This document shows, in pieces, positions 52,195 through 62,677 of a stretch of DNA of 64,000 nucleotides (position 1 is its first letter; every line of letters starts with the position of its first letter). The position numbers and the translations under genes were made by a program. A model generated the notes under the pieces. That model was not told the DNA's origin. It worked only from the letters and a program-made list of their open reading frames with translations, and searched no databases. Origin of the DNA: Deltaproteobacteria bacterium. GTDB lineage: Bacteria > Lernaellota > Lernaellaia > JACKCT01. The stretch is taken from positions 416,591 to 480,590 of the forward strand of contig JAOSJX010000012.1 of assembly GCA_027493875.1 (NCBI GenBank), given 5' to 3'.

Positions 52195-53624
52195 TCAGAA
52201 AACGAGGCGTTTCGACGCGGCGCCGCGCCCGGGCGCAAGCAACTCCTTGGCGCGCGTGCCGCGTTTTTCGTCGACGATTTTATCGCCCGCCGCCTCCTGC
52301 CCCATCCCGACCTTTGTCAGAATTTTGCCGAGTTCGACGCCCGGCTGGTCGAAGGTGTTGATGTTCCACAGCGCGCCGACGCATGCCGTCGCGTATTCGA
52401 GAAACATCAAAATCTGGCCGAGCGCGTGGGCGGAGAGTTCGGGCATGGTGACGCGTCCGACGGGACGGCCGAAGAAGGCGAGGGCGGCCTGCGTGGCGTC
52501 GCCCTCGAGCTGGAGGAGATCGTCCATCGTGTGTCCGCCGAGAAACCCGTAGGCCTCTTTTTCGAAGCGCGCTTTCGGGATCGCGATTTTGTGGCGTGCG
52601 GGCGCGCGGAGGAACAGATAGGTTTTGTCGTCCGGCCCTTCGGCGAACAGCTGCACCTGGCTGTGTTGATCGGTCGCGCCGAGCGCGGCCATCGGTGTCA
52701 GGCCGGCGTGGACGACGCGCCCGCCGCGGTCGCGCGCTTTGCCCAGGCTCTCTGCCCAAAGTTGGCGGAACCAGTCGGCCGTGCGCCAGAGAGCGTTAGC
52801 GTAAGGCATGAACACGGTCGTGCTACGCCCTTTCGTCCGATGCAGATCGAGGAGTAAAGCCAGCGTCATCGCCGGATTGCACAGCGGATCGCGTTCGCCG
52901 AGACGTTTTGCCATCGCCCCCGCGCCGGCCATCAGTGCGCCGACATCCATGCCGAGCACGGCCGCGGGAAAAATTCCGACCGGGGTGAGCACGGAAAAAC
53001 GCCCGCCGACATTGGGAGGGACGGGCAGCGACGCCACGCCGTGCTCGTCGGCAAAATTCCTGAGCGCACCTTTTTCCGGGTCGGTGATCGCCACGACCTG
53101 CCGGAGCGCTTTTTCATGTTCCCGCCGTGCTCGCGGACGACCCGGTCGAACAAGACGAGAAAATTCGCGATCGTTTCGCCGCCGCCGCCCGATTTGCTGA
53201 TGACGACGATGAGCGACTTTTTCAGGTTTACCGAATGCCGGACGGCCGCGAGCGAATCCGCGTCGGCGTTATCAAGCACATGAACGCGCGGCGCCTTGCG
53301 CATGCGCGCGGGTAACATGTTGTGCGTCGGATGCAAAAGCGCGTTGGTCAACGCGAGCAAGCCGAGCGCCGAACCGCCGATACCGCATACGATGAGATCC
53401 TCCACGCCCGAACGCATTTTCCGCGCGAGGTCGACGGATTGTTTGAGCCGTCCCCTGTCGGAAGGGAGCCGCATGAAATCCATGCGTCCGGCTTCGGCGT
53501 CCGCGTCCATGATTTCGCGCGCCGCGGCGGCCTGTGTTTTCGACGCGCGCCACTGTTTTTCCGTCACGCCGCCGGCGAGAAGGCCGGACCAGTCGAAGCG
53601 AACGGGCGGGGCTTGTTTCGCCAT
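52195..53624 (-). CDS. pgi: Glucose-6-phosphate isomerase
   Basis: Interconverts glucose-6-phosphate and fructose-6-phosphate in glycolysis and gluconeogenesis. About 476 aa, one frame break near 53115. Signatures are IVCGIGGSALGLLALTNALL, VISKSGGGGETIANFL, GGRFSVLTPVGIFPAAVLGM, GATDQHSQVQLFAEGPDD and the PROSITE-type end NINTFDQPGVELGK. The length and missing N-terminal extension match the short bacterial/PGI type. Convergent with the cusA-like gene, whose stop is immediately adjacent. The downstream minus-strand neighbours (sirtuin, TPR) are read in the same direction from upstream. Confidence 0.94.
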
Positions 53625-53635
53625 GTCTTGGGCTC

Positions 53636-54388
53636 CTACGCGATGTTTTTTTGCCGTATCAGGTTCACCAACGCGGGCAGGATCGCCGTCGCCGAGCCGC
53701 GCAGGCTCACGTCGACAAAGGGCGTCAGCCGCGTGGCGGCGCGATTGATTTCGACGAGCGCCGCGCCGTTGTCCTTCGCGATGACGGGGATTTCACCGGC
53801 CGGATAGACCTCCGCGCTCGTCCCGACGACGAGCACCAGGGTGCATTGGCGCGCAAGTTCCATCGATTGCCGCGCCGCGCTCGGCGGAATCGCCTCGCCG
53901 AAAAGAACCACGTCGGGCTTGAGGACCGAGCGGCAGACGCCGCAGCGCGGCGGCATTTCCTTTTTCAACGCGATGTCCGCGGCGTCGAAGACCCCTCGGC
54001 AATCGAGGCACACCAGTCGTTTGCCGTTGCCGTGATATTCAATCACGACGCGGCTGCCGGCTTCCTGGTGCAGATTGTCGATGTTTTGCGTGATGACCGC
54101 GTGGAGCCGTCCCGCCTCTTCGAGGGCGGCGAGGCCGGCGTGTCCGGCGTTCGGCTTGGCCGCGGTCACGAGCCCTTCCATCTCGGCGAGCATGGTCCAA
54201 ACCTTCTCGGGGTTCGCGCGAAAAGCCTGAATCGTGGCGTATTCCATCGGGTCGAAACGCGCCCACGGTCCCGAGGCGCTTCGGAAGTCCGGAATACCGG
54301 AGTCGACGGAAATGCCCGCGCCCGTCATGGCGATCGACAGACGCGACGCGCGGATCAAATCGGCGGCGCGTTGCAGGTCGTCGTTCAC
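53636..54388 (-). CDS. Sir2-family NAD-dependent protein deacylase
   Basis: 250 aa, intact. Sirtuin motifs are IAMTGAGISVDSGIPDFRS, the catalytic TQNIDNLHQEAGS with His in VIEYHGNGKRLVCLDC, and the zinc ligands CLDC...CGVC. Further motifs are VLFGEAIPPSAARQS and LVVGTSAEVYPAGEI. Residues Tyr/Arg of the desuccinylase subclass are not evident, so a deacetylase of the CobB/SrtN type is likely. It removes acyl groups from lysines, commonly of acetyl-CoA synthetase; an Acs-like ligase with a conserved [10 protein letters not shown] lysine site is encoded at 59938. It starts 3 bp after the TPR gene upstream and lies 11 bp before pgi. Confidence 0.93.
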   Translation of the reverse strand: MNDDLQRAADLIRASRLSIAMTGAGISVDSGIPDFRSASGPWARFDPMEYATIQAFRANPEKVWTMLAEMEGLVTAAKPNAGHAGLAALEEAGRLHAVITQNIDNLHQEAGSRVVIEYHGNGKRLVCLDCRGVFDAADIALKKEMPPRCGVCRSVLKPDVVLFGEAIPPSAARQSMELARQCTLVLVVGTSAEVYPAGEIPVIAKDNGAALVEINRAATRLTPFVDVSLRGSATAILPALVNLIRQKNIA

Positions 54389-54391
54389 GGA

Positions 54392-55054
54392 TCAGTCCTT
54401 GTGCGGATACATACGTTCGAGAAACGCGAGCCGCTCGCGCGCCCGGCCGAGCAGTTCGTCGGGTTCGCCGGTGATGCCGCCGACGTTGAGGTACCGGCGG
54501 TATTGCTCGATGGCCTTGGCGACCTGCTCCGCGTTTTCGAGGGCGACGGCGAGGTTGAAATGCGCGCCGGCGTGGTCGTAGTCGTGCTCGATCGCGGATT
54601 CGTACGAGCGTACCGCCTCTTCGAAGCGGGACATGCGCGAATAGCAGATGCCGAGATAGTTGAGGAGGCGGCTGCTGCCGGGCTCGGATTCCAGCGCCTT
54701 GGACAGCAGGTCCGCCGCGTCCTGGTGGCGCTCCGACTGAATGAGCGACCGGGCGGTTTCGATGTAGTCGTCCACGAGGCGTTCGCGGGCGGTCTCGTCA
54801 ACGTCGGCGGCGTCCTCGCCGTCGAGGCCGAAGCGCCGGGGGCGGATCGGCCGGCCGCGCGGCAGCAGCCCGCGGTTCAGCGCCTCGGTCGTTCCGAAAA
54901 AAACGATCACGGCCAGGAGAGTGGAGAGGCCGAAGATACTCCACACGGTTCCCGCGGGGACGTGCGCGAGGAAGCGGACCAGAAGCGCCATGATCGCGAG
55001 CACGACAATCGTGCCCCCGAAAACAATCCATTGTTTTACGCTGCGCGGAGTCAT
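54392..55054 (-). CDS. Membrane-anchored TPR protein
   Basis: About 220 aa from the chosen ATG at 55054 (an upstream in-frame start at 55072 is possible). Two N-terminal TM helices (WIVFGGTIVVLAIMALLVRF; VWSIFGLSTLLAVIVFF) precede a cytoplasmic stretch and three TPR-like units (IQSERHQDAADLLSKALESE; LNYLGICYSRMSRFEEAVRS; GAHFNLAVALENAEQVAKAI). It probably scaffolds a complex at the inner membrane. Same strand and nearly contiguous with the sirtuin and pgi genes, so one operon is likely. Confidence 0.8.
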   Translation of the reverse strand: MTPRSVKQWIVFGGTIVVLAIMALLVRFLAHVPAGTVWSIFGLSTLLAVIVFFGTTEALNRGLLPRGRPIRPRRFGLDGEDAADVDETARERLVDDYIETARSLIQSERHQDAADLLSKALESEPGSSRLLNYLGICYSRMSRFEEAVRSYESAIEHDYDHAGAHFNLAVALENAEQVAKAIEQYRRYLNVGGITGEPDELLGRARERLAFLERMYPHKD

Positions 55055-55164
55055 CGCGATCCACGCTAACACAGTCGAAAATCGCGGACCAGCGCCGGAA
55101 CGCCTCTCCTTGTCACGAGCGTTCCTTCGCGGAATAATGCGCGCCGATCAAACGGAGTTTCCTT

Positions 55165-55530
55165 GTGGTGACCACGCTTTCGCCATTCATCGTCCAAGCG
55201 CCGATTTCCATGAGCGGGTTCGACGCCGTGACCATCGGATTTTTTGTGATTCTCGGCTTCTCCGGGCTTGTCGTCCTTCTCGGTCTGCTGTCGATGGCGT
55301 TTCGCAACGTCCCGATCTGGATCTACACGAATTGGGCGCACGTGACGGGCATCCTGTCGGGCGCTTATCTTTATTGGAAAGGTTTCGGATGGATGCCGGC
55401 CGTCGGCGCGGCGGCGGGCGGGATCGTGATCGGCATGATGTGGAACGGACTGATCGACCGGCAGATGCGGAATAAATCCGGTGTTCTCGGCCGCATTCAA
55501 GCGCGTCTGCTTAAGCACGCGTCGAAGTAG
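55165..55530 (+). CDS. Small three-TM membrane protein
   Basis: 121 aa. TM segments are FDAVTIGFFVILGFSGLVVLLGL, IYTNWAHVTGILSGAYLYW and AVGAAAGGIVIGMMWNGL. The tail is short and basic (RQMRNKSGVLGRIQARLLKH). GTG start at 55165; no convincing Shine-Dalgarno, so ATG at 55210 is an alternative. I do not recognise a family. Divergent from the TPR gene and 46 bp before the lipoprotein gene at 55577. Confidence 0.6.
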   Translation: MVTTLSPFIVQAPISMSGFDAVTIGFFVILGFSGLVVLLGLLSMAFRNVPIWIYTNWAHVTGILSGAYLYWKGFGWMPAVGAAAGGIVIGMMWNGLIDRQMRNKSGVLGRIQARLLKHASK

Positions 55531-55576
55531 GCCCGCCCCGTTGACGGTGCCCGGTCCGGTCGATACATTCGCGGCC

Positions 55577-57456
55577 ATGTTGAACCGACGAATGCCATCT
55601 GTTCGCGCTCGCCGCCTCCGTGCTCTTCTTCCCGTTTTTCTTATCGCGCTTGCCGCCTCGTGCGCGGAACCGGCCCGGCCGGTGGCGTTTGCGGAGTTCG
55701 AAAATCTTCGCAAGATCGACCTGACGCCCGCCGCGCGCGCGCACGTTCTGGAAATCGGCAAAGGCGTGGCGACGGGCCGTTCGTACGAGAAACGCGCGGC
55801 CGCGCTGCCGGCGATCTACGAACCGGCCGCGCGCGGCGTCTTTCTTTCGGTGATGCGTCCGGGGCGGCGCGCGTTAACCGCGTTTGGTTTTGAAAACTCC
55901 ATTGAACTTGCCACGGTGCGCGCGGCGACGCTTCTGCGTCGGATGGCCGGAAACGAGGATCTCTCCGCGCTCCGCTTGCGGGCGGACGTGATGCTGTCGT
56001 CGTCGGACCGGGTGCGCCAGGAAATCAAGCGCTCATGGCGTTTCGATACGGCGCACAACGGCATCGCGTTCAATACCGATCCGCCGATCGCGATTCTCCC
56101 CCAGGAAATCCAGGGTTATTACGTCATCAACGAGCGCGGCAAATTTTATTATTCAGGCATCAAGCAACTGATCCTGGAGCGCATGCTCGGCCGCGTCGTC
56201 CGCGACCAGTTCAAGGAAACCGACATCGAGATCGTGCTGTTCGACGTCGACAGCTTCATGGAGGAAGAGGGCGGCGGCGTCCGTCGAATGATCGGAATGA
56301 GCGAGTACGACGTTCCGATCACCGAGGCGGCGATCCGCTCGTCCATTCTCGCGGGCGCCGATTATCTGGTCCGCAACATCGACCTTGAAACCGGGAAGTT
56401 CAACTACCGATACTATCCGAGCCGCAATTTCGATTCGGCGTCGTACAACCTGCTGCGTCACGCGGGAACGGTTTACGCCTTGGGTGAAGTGTACGAATTG
56501 ACGCACGACGCCAAACTGCTGCAAGCGATGGAAGCGGGCCTCAAGTTTATCGAGGAACGGCTGGACGGACCGAAAGAGGCCGACAAGGCCGCGGGGGCGG
56601 ATTTTCTGGCGTTCGCCGACCGCGAGGATAAAGAGGCCAAGACGGGCGGCGCGGCGCTGGCGCTTCTGGCGATGGCCAAGCACGCGGAGGTGACCGGCGA
56701 CCGCGGCCGCCTTCCGGCGATGCGAGCCTTAGCGCGGTTTCTCGTATTCAATATCGGCGAAAACGGCAAGCTGGAGAGCAAATATTACTACGACGAGAAG
56801 GCGCACAAACCCTTCGATTCGAATTACTACCCCGGCGAGGCGGCGCTGGCGCTGGTCCGGCTGCATTCTTTGGACGGCGACAAGCAATGGGTGGAGGCCG
56901 CCAGGAAAATCGCGGACTACCTGAGAACGGTGCGCGACGCCGACGCCAACGTCTACAACGTCGTTCACGACCAATGGTTGTCGGTGGCGATGAGCGAGCT
57001 TTATCCGCTGTTTAACGATCCCGTTTATAAAGACCACGTCTACCTGATCGGCGACGCGATGGTGCGGCGGCAGGTGACCGACAACGCGCCGGCGGACATC
57101 CTCGGCGGGTTCTCCAGCCGGCCCGCGTCCACGCCCACCGCCACGCGGAACGAGGCGCTCGTGGCGCTGTTCCAACTCGCGCGCCGCGAGGGCGACAATG
57201 AGCGCGCGGAAAAATACTGGAAGGCGTCGATCCTGGCGGCGGGACTTCAGCTTCGGATGCAGTTCAACGAACTGAATTCGATATTTTCGTGCTGCCCGAC
57301 AAGGCGCTCGGCGGATTTATGGAAAGCTACCGGGCGCCGGAAATTCAGATCGATTACGTTCAGCATAATCTCAGCGCGCTCATCGGCGTATGGAAGGAAA
57401 TGATCCGCCGGGAAGGCAAGGATCCGATGGCCGCGATGCGCGCCTCGGCGGATTAA
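55577..57456 (+). CDS. Secreted lipoprotein with alpha/alpha-barrel-like fold
   Basis: About 626 aa, one frame break near 57290. The signal peptide ends LIALAASC. An alpha-beta N-terminal part (YVINERGKFYYSGIKQLILE; DIEIVLFDVDSFMEEEGG) leads to a helical repeat region: NLLRHAGTVYALGEVYELTH, GGAALALLAMAKHAEVTGDR, NYYPGEAALALVRLHSLDGD, DQWLSVAMSELYPLF. This is the pattern of six-hairpin/alpha-alpha-toroid enzymes (glycoside hydrolases, epimerases, LanC-like). Past the break it ends QIDYVQHNLSALIGVWKEMI. The catalytic residues are not identifiable. Two bp before the DUF1697 gene. Confidence 0.78.
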
Positions 57457-57458
57457 TC

Positions 57459-57966
57459 GTGGCGTCGGTGATTCTTCTTCGCGCGGTGAACGTCGGCGGC
57501 AAGCGCGCCGGCGTCAAGGCGATCGCCGACGCGTTGGGGCTCGTGAATATCGGCGCGGCGGGAACGTTCGTCGCCAAAAAATCGTCCGCGTCGCTCCCAT
57601 CGAAGATTCAAAAAGAGTCTGCCTTTTCAAACAGACATCTTCGAGTGCCCCGGCGACGAAATTCTGGATCTCGTCGATAACAATCCCTTCGGCGCCAAAG
57701 CGCCGCCGGCGGGCGTCAAGCGCGATATTTGCGTGCTTGAGAGGGCGCCGAGCGGAAAACTCAAGTTTCCGATCGACCGCCCGGCGGGCGAGCCGTGGGA
57801 AGTCCGTGTCGTCGGCATTTTCGGGCGCTATGTGCTCACGTGGCGCCGCCGTCTTGGTGAACGGAATCTCTACCCCAATCAAGTCATCGAAAAAGAACTC
57901 GGCATGCCCGCCACAACGCGCGGCTGGGATACGTTTATGAAAATCGCGGCGATACTGCGCGGCTAA
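57459..57966 (+). CDS. DUF1697 protein
   Basis: About 168 aa, frame breaks near 57590 and 57625. The N-terminus ILLRAVNVGGKRAGVKAIAD and LGLVNIGAAGTFVAKKS match the DUF1697 opening (LLRGINVGG...ALGF..V.TYIASGNVVF). The C-terminal part (IFGRYVLTWRRRLGERNLYPN; VIEKELGMPATTRGWDTFMK) is typical too. Cytoplasmic; function of the family unknown. GTG start 2 bp after the preceding stop. The last 4 bp overlap the convergent lipoprotein gene. Confidence 0.75.
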
Positions 57967-58460
57967 GGATCGCAGATCGCGCCCATGTCCATTTCGCCGA
58001 GAACCTCACCCGTCGTCGCGTGAATGTTCGCGCCGCGCGAGTCGCCGCACAGGAATTTTTCGCCAAGAAGGTTTTGGGTGGCCCAAATCACGGTTTTGTA
58101 GCCGTAATGAAATACCATCCACACATCCCAGACGTCGGTATTCCCCATGTACCCGTGGTCCTGAGCGATGCAAAGTGCCGCGCGTGACGTTATGAAGTCG
58201 TCGCTCTCGCAATACTCCCCGCCGTTGGCGCGGCATTGCTCCTCGGCATGTTCGCGCATGGATACATCGTCGTCGTCATCGTCGTCGTCGCCGTAGCTCA
58301 ACCCGGGTGGGATGGTCTCCCAGTCGTACCCGTTTTCCGGCGAGTATTTTTCGATGCACTGTTCCGCCGCGGTGGGATCGTCATCGTCGTCATCGTCGCC
58401 GTTACCGCAGGCCATCAGCCAACAAGTCAAAATCGCCAATAAAAAGAGAAACAACCTCAT
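57963..58460 (-). CDS. Asp-rich small secreted lipoprotein
   Basis: About 165 aa. The start at 58460 is preferred because GAGGTGG lies 6-8 nt upstream; two more in-frame ATGs lie 6 and 30 nt further up. The signal peptide MRLFLFLLAILTCWLMAC ends in a lipobox, followed by CGNG and seven Asp, with a second run of eight Asp near residue 63. Four Cys lie in the remainder (EQCIEKY, EQCRANGGEYCESD, KFLCGDSRG). No family recognised. It resembles the other Asp-rich lipoproteins in architecture only. Confidence 0.78.
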   Translation of the reverse strand: MRLFLFLLAILTCWLMACGNGDDDDDDDPTAAEQCIEKYSPENGYDWETIPPGLSYGDDDDDDDDVSMREHAEEQCRANGGEYCESDDFITSRAALCIAQDHGYMGNTDVWDVWMVFHYGYKTVIWATQNLLGEKFLCGDSRGANIHATTGEVLGEMDMGAICDP

Positions 58461-58499
58461 CCTCATCCACCTCGAATAAGGTAAGTTCATTTTACAATA

Positions 58500-58526
58500 A
58501 AAAGGCGGCCGGAAGAGCCGCCTTTT
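58500..58526 (-). terminator. Rho-independent terminator of icd
   Basis: A perfect 10-bp stem AAAAGGCGGC / GCCGCCTTTT with a 7-nt loop. On the minus strand it is followed by TATTG. It lies 22 bp after the icd stop and before the next minus-strand gene. Confidence 0.85.
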
Positions 58527-58547
58527 CGATATTCCGATTTTGAGCGT

Positions 58548-59763
<1,216 letters not shown>

Positions 59764-59937
59764 TTTCTTGTCTCCTTCATTGGCATCGCGATTCACAAAT
59801 TGATGGAAAGGCGCGACCCGGTCATGAAAAATGGTCAAAACGCGGCCTTTCGTGTACATTACCTGAGCCGTTTGCGCAACCGTCTCGTTGGGCACCCATA
59901 ACCTTATGAAACCACACGATTTTCTGGAGGATTCGCC

Positions 59938-61866
59938 ATGAGCGAGGTCGTCTGGAAACCCTACGGCGACTACCTTGAGCGGTCCAATATCCGGCGCCTT
60001 TTGGACCTGGCCGGCGTTCACGATTACCGCGCCCTTCACGCGTGGTCGGTGGAGGACGTCGACCGCTTCTGGGACACGGCGCTGCGCGACCTCGGGGTCG
60101 AGTGGTACGAGCCCTACGAGGCCACGCGCGAGGGCGGTTTTCCGTTCGCAAAATGGTTCGTCGGCGGCAAGACAAACATCGTGCTTAACACCATCGACAA
60201 GCATGTCCGCGACGGCCACGGTGACCGCGTCTGTTTCACGCACGAATGCGACGACCGCGCACCGGCCGTTTACACCTACGCGCGGCTCGACGCGGAGGTT
60301 TGCCGCCTGGCGAACGCGATGCGCGCGTGGGGCGTGAAAAAGGGCGAGTGCGTGGGGATCTACATGCCGATGGCCCCGGAAATCATCGCCGTGTTTTTCG
60401 CGGTGCTGAAAATCGGCGCGGTAGCGGTGCCGGTTTTTTCGGGATTCGGGGCGAAGGCGCTCGCGGTGCGCATGGAGGATGCGGGCGTAAGAATGTTGTT
60501 CACGGCGGACGGGTCGTTCCGGCGCGCGAAACCGGTGCCGATCAAAAACGAAGCCGATCTCGCCGCCGCGGAGGCGAAGACGATCGAGAAAGTCGTCGTC
60601 CTCAAACGCACCGGCGCCGGTGTTCCATGGAACGAGTCACGCGACGTCTGGTATCACGACTTCATCGCGGATCAGCCGGAGCGCGCGGAAACGGAAGTGT
60701 GCGAGGCGGAAGACCGCGCGCTGGTGATTTACACGTCCGGAACGACGGGCAAACCGAAAGGCACCGTGCATACGCACGCCGGATGTCTGGCGCAAACCGC
60801 CAAGGAACTCGGATACGCGTTCGACGTCAAGCCCGACTCGCGCTTTTTCTGGGTGACGGACATCGGCTGGATGATGGGTCCGTGGGGAGATGACGGGCGT
60901 GCAGCACTTCGGCGCGTCCTATCTCATATTCGAAGGCGTGCCGAATTATCCCGATGCGGGCCGGTTGTGGGAGATCGTCGAGCGATTCAAGCTCACGCAC
61001 CTCGGTGTGTCGCCGACGGCGATCCGGCTGCTTCAAACGTCGGACATCTCATTTGTGGAGAAATACGATCTTTCGTCGCTGCGCTACTTCGGCTCGACGG
61101 GCGAGCCGTGGGACCCGGAATCGTACATGTGGCTCTTTGAGAAAGTCGGAAAGCGCAAGGTGCCCATCATCAATATTTCCGGCGGCACGGAAATCGTTGG
61201 TTGCCACTTGTCGCCGAATCCGATCACGGAACTCAAGCCGTGCTCGCTGGCGGGCCCGGCGCTGGGGATGGACGTTGACGCGTTTGATGAAGAGGACAGC
61301 CGGTTGGGACGGGCATCGGGCATCTGGTGTGCAAACAGCCGGCGCCGTCGATGACCAAAGGATTTCTCGGCGACGACCAACGCTATCTCGATACGTATTT
61401 CTCGAAGTTCGACAACATCTGGTTTCACGGCGACTGGGCGGAGATCGACGAGGACGGCTTCTGGTTTCTCCGCGGCCGATCCGACGACACGATCAAGGTT
61501 GCGGGGAAGCGCACGGGGCCGGCGGAGGTCGAGTCGGCGCTGATGGAGCACCCGGCCGTGATGGAAAGCGCGGCGATCGGCGTGCCGGATGACCTCAAGG
61601 GCGAAGTCGTGGGGTGTTTCGTCGTCCTCAAGCCGGGTGCCGAGCAAAGCGAAACGGTGCGCAAGGAAATCAGCGACACGGTCGTCACGCACCTCGGAAA
61701 AACGCTTCGCCCGGAATTTGTGAAATTTGTCGACGACCTGCCGAAAACGCGGTCGGCGAAGATTCTGCGTGGAACGATCAAGCGTCTTCATCTCGGGGAG
61801 GACCCGGGCGATACCGCGTCGTGCGCGAACCCGGAGGCGCTCGAAGGGATTCGAAGCGCGCGCTAG
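59938..61866 (+). CDS. AMP-forming acetyl-CoA-synthetase-like ligase
   Basis: About 642 aa, close to Acs length, frame breaks near 60888 and 61305. ATG behind GGAGG. ANL-superfamily motifs are [20 protein letters not shown] (P-loop), [63 protein letters not shown], and the acetylation-site motif [12 protein letters not shown] with the catalytic lysine. It activates acetate, propionate or a related short acid to the CoA thioester. A sirtuin encoded at 53636 is a candidate deacylase for the catalytic lysine. It is followed 2 bp later by the phosphoesterase gene. Confidence 0.9.
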
Positions 61867-61868
61867 CG

Positions 61869-62671
61869 ATGGCGCGCGGCCGCAAAGGGATGGGAAGCGT
61901 GCGTCTTCTGTTGGCGAGCGACATTCACGGCGCGAACGACGATCTCGTCGCCGCGTTGCAGGGCGCGGAGCAGGCGGTACTGCTCGGCGATTTCATCAAC
62001 ATCATCGACTATAACGACCTCTCCGGCATTCTCGCGGAGTTCGTCGACCGCGAGACGATCGTGGAAACGCTTCAACTGATCCGCGAAAAGCGCGTCGGCG
62101 AGGCCAAGGCGCGGATGGTGCAGGCGGCCGGCAGCGTGGACGACTTGCCCGGAAAGGTCGGGGAGAGGGCGTCGGAATGCTATCGGGATCTTTTCTCACG
62201 GCTGCCGTGCCCATGTTTGGTAATTCACGGCAATGTCGATTTTCCGAAGCAGCTTAAGGCGCACCTGAACGACCGGACGCGTTACATCGAACGGGTCCAC
62301 GCGTTTGACGCCGGCGGCGCGCGCGTCGGCATCGTGTGCGGCAGCCCGAGCATGAACTTCTCGTTCGGCATGCCCGGCGAGGTGACGCCCGAGGAATACG
62401 GCGCGCGTCTCGCTGAACTCGGGCCGGTCGATCACCTGTTGGTGCATTGTCCGCCGGCTTTGAAGATCTGACCTTCGACACCGGCGCCGGCCGAGACGAA
62501 GGCGGGAGCCCGGAGCTTCTGGCTTACGTAGAGCGGCACCAGCCCCGCACCGTGCATTTCGGGCATATCCATCAGCCGCGCCGTCGCGAGGCGACGGTCG
62601 GGAAAACGCGTCTCGTCAACATCGGCTGCTTCCGCGACGAGAAACGCGCTTACGTTCTCGACGTGGGTTGA
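61869..62671 (+). CDS. Calcineurin-like metallophosphoesterase
   Basis: About 267 aa, one frame break near 62455. All five blocks of the metallophosphatase fold are visible: LLLASDIHGANDDL, AVLLGDFINIID, CLVIHGNVDFPKQ, HLLVHCPPA and VHFGHIHQPRR. The class resembles YfcE/MJ0936-type phosphodiesterases. A second in-frame ATG at 61890 is possible. Between the ligase and the NFACT gene and in the same direction. Confidence 0.87.
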
Positions 62672-62677
62672 CGCGCC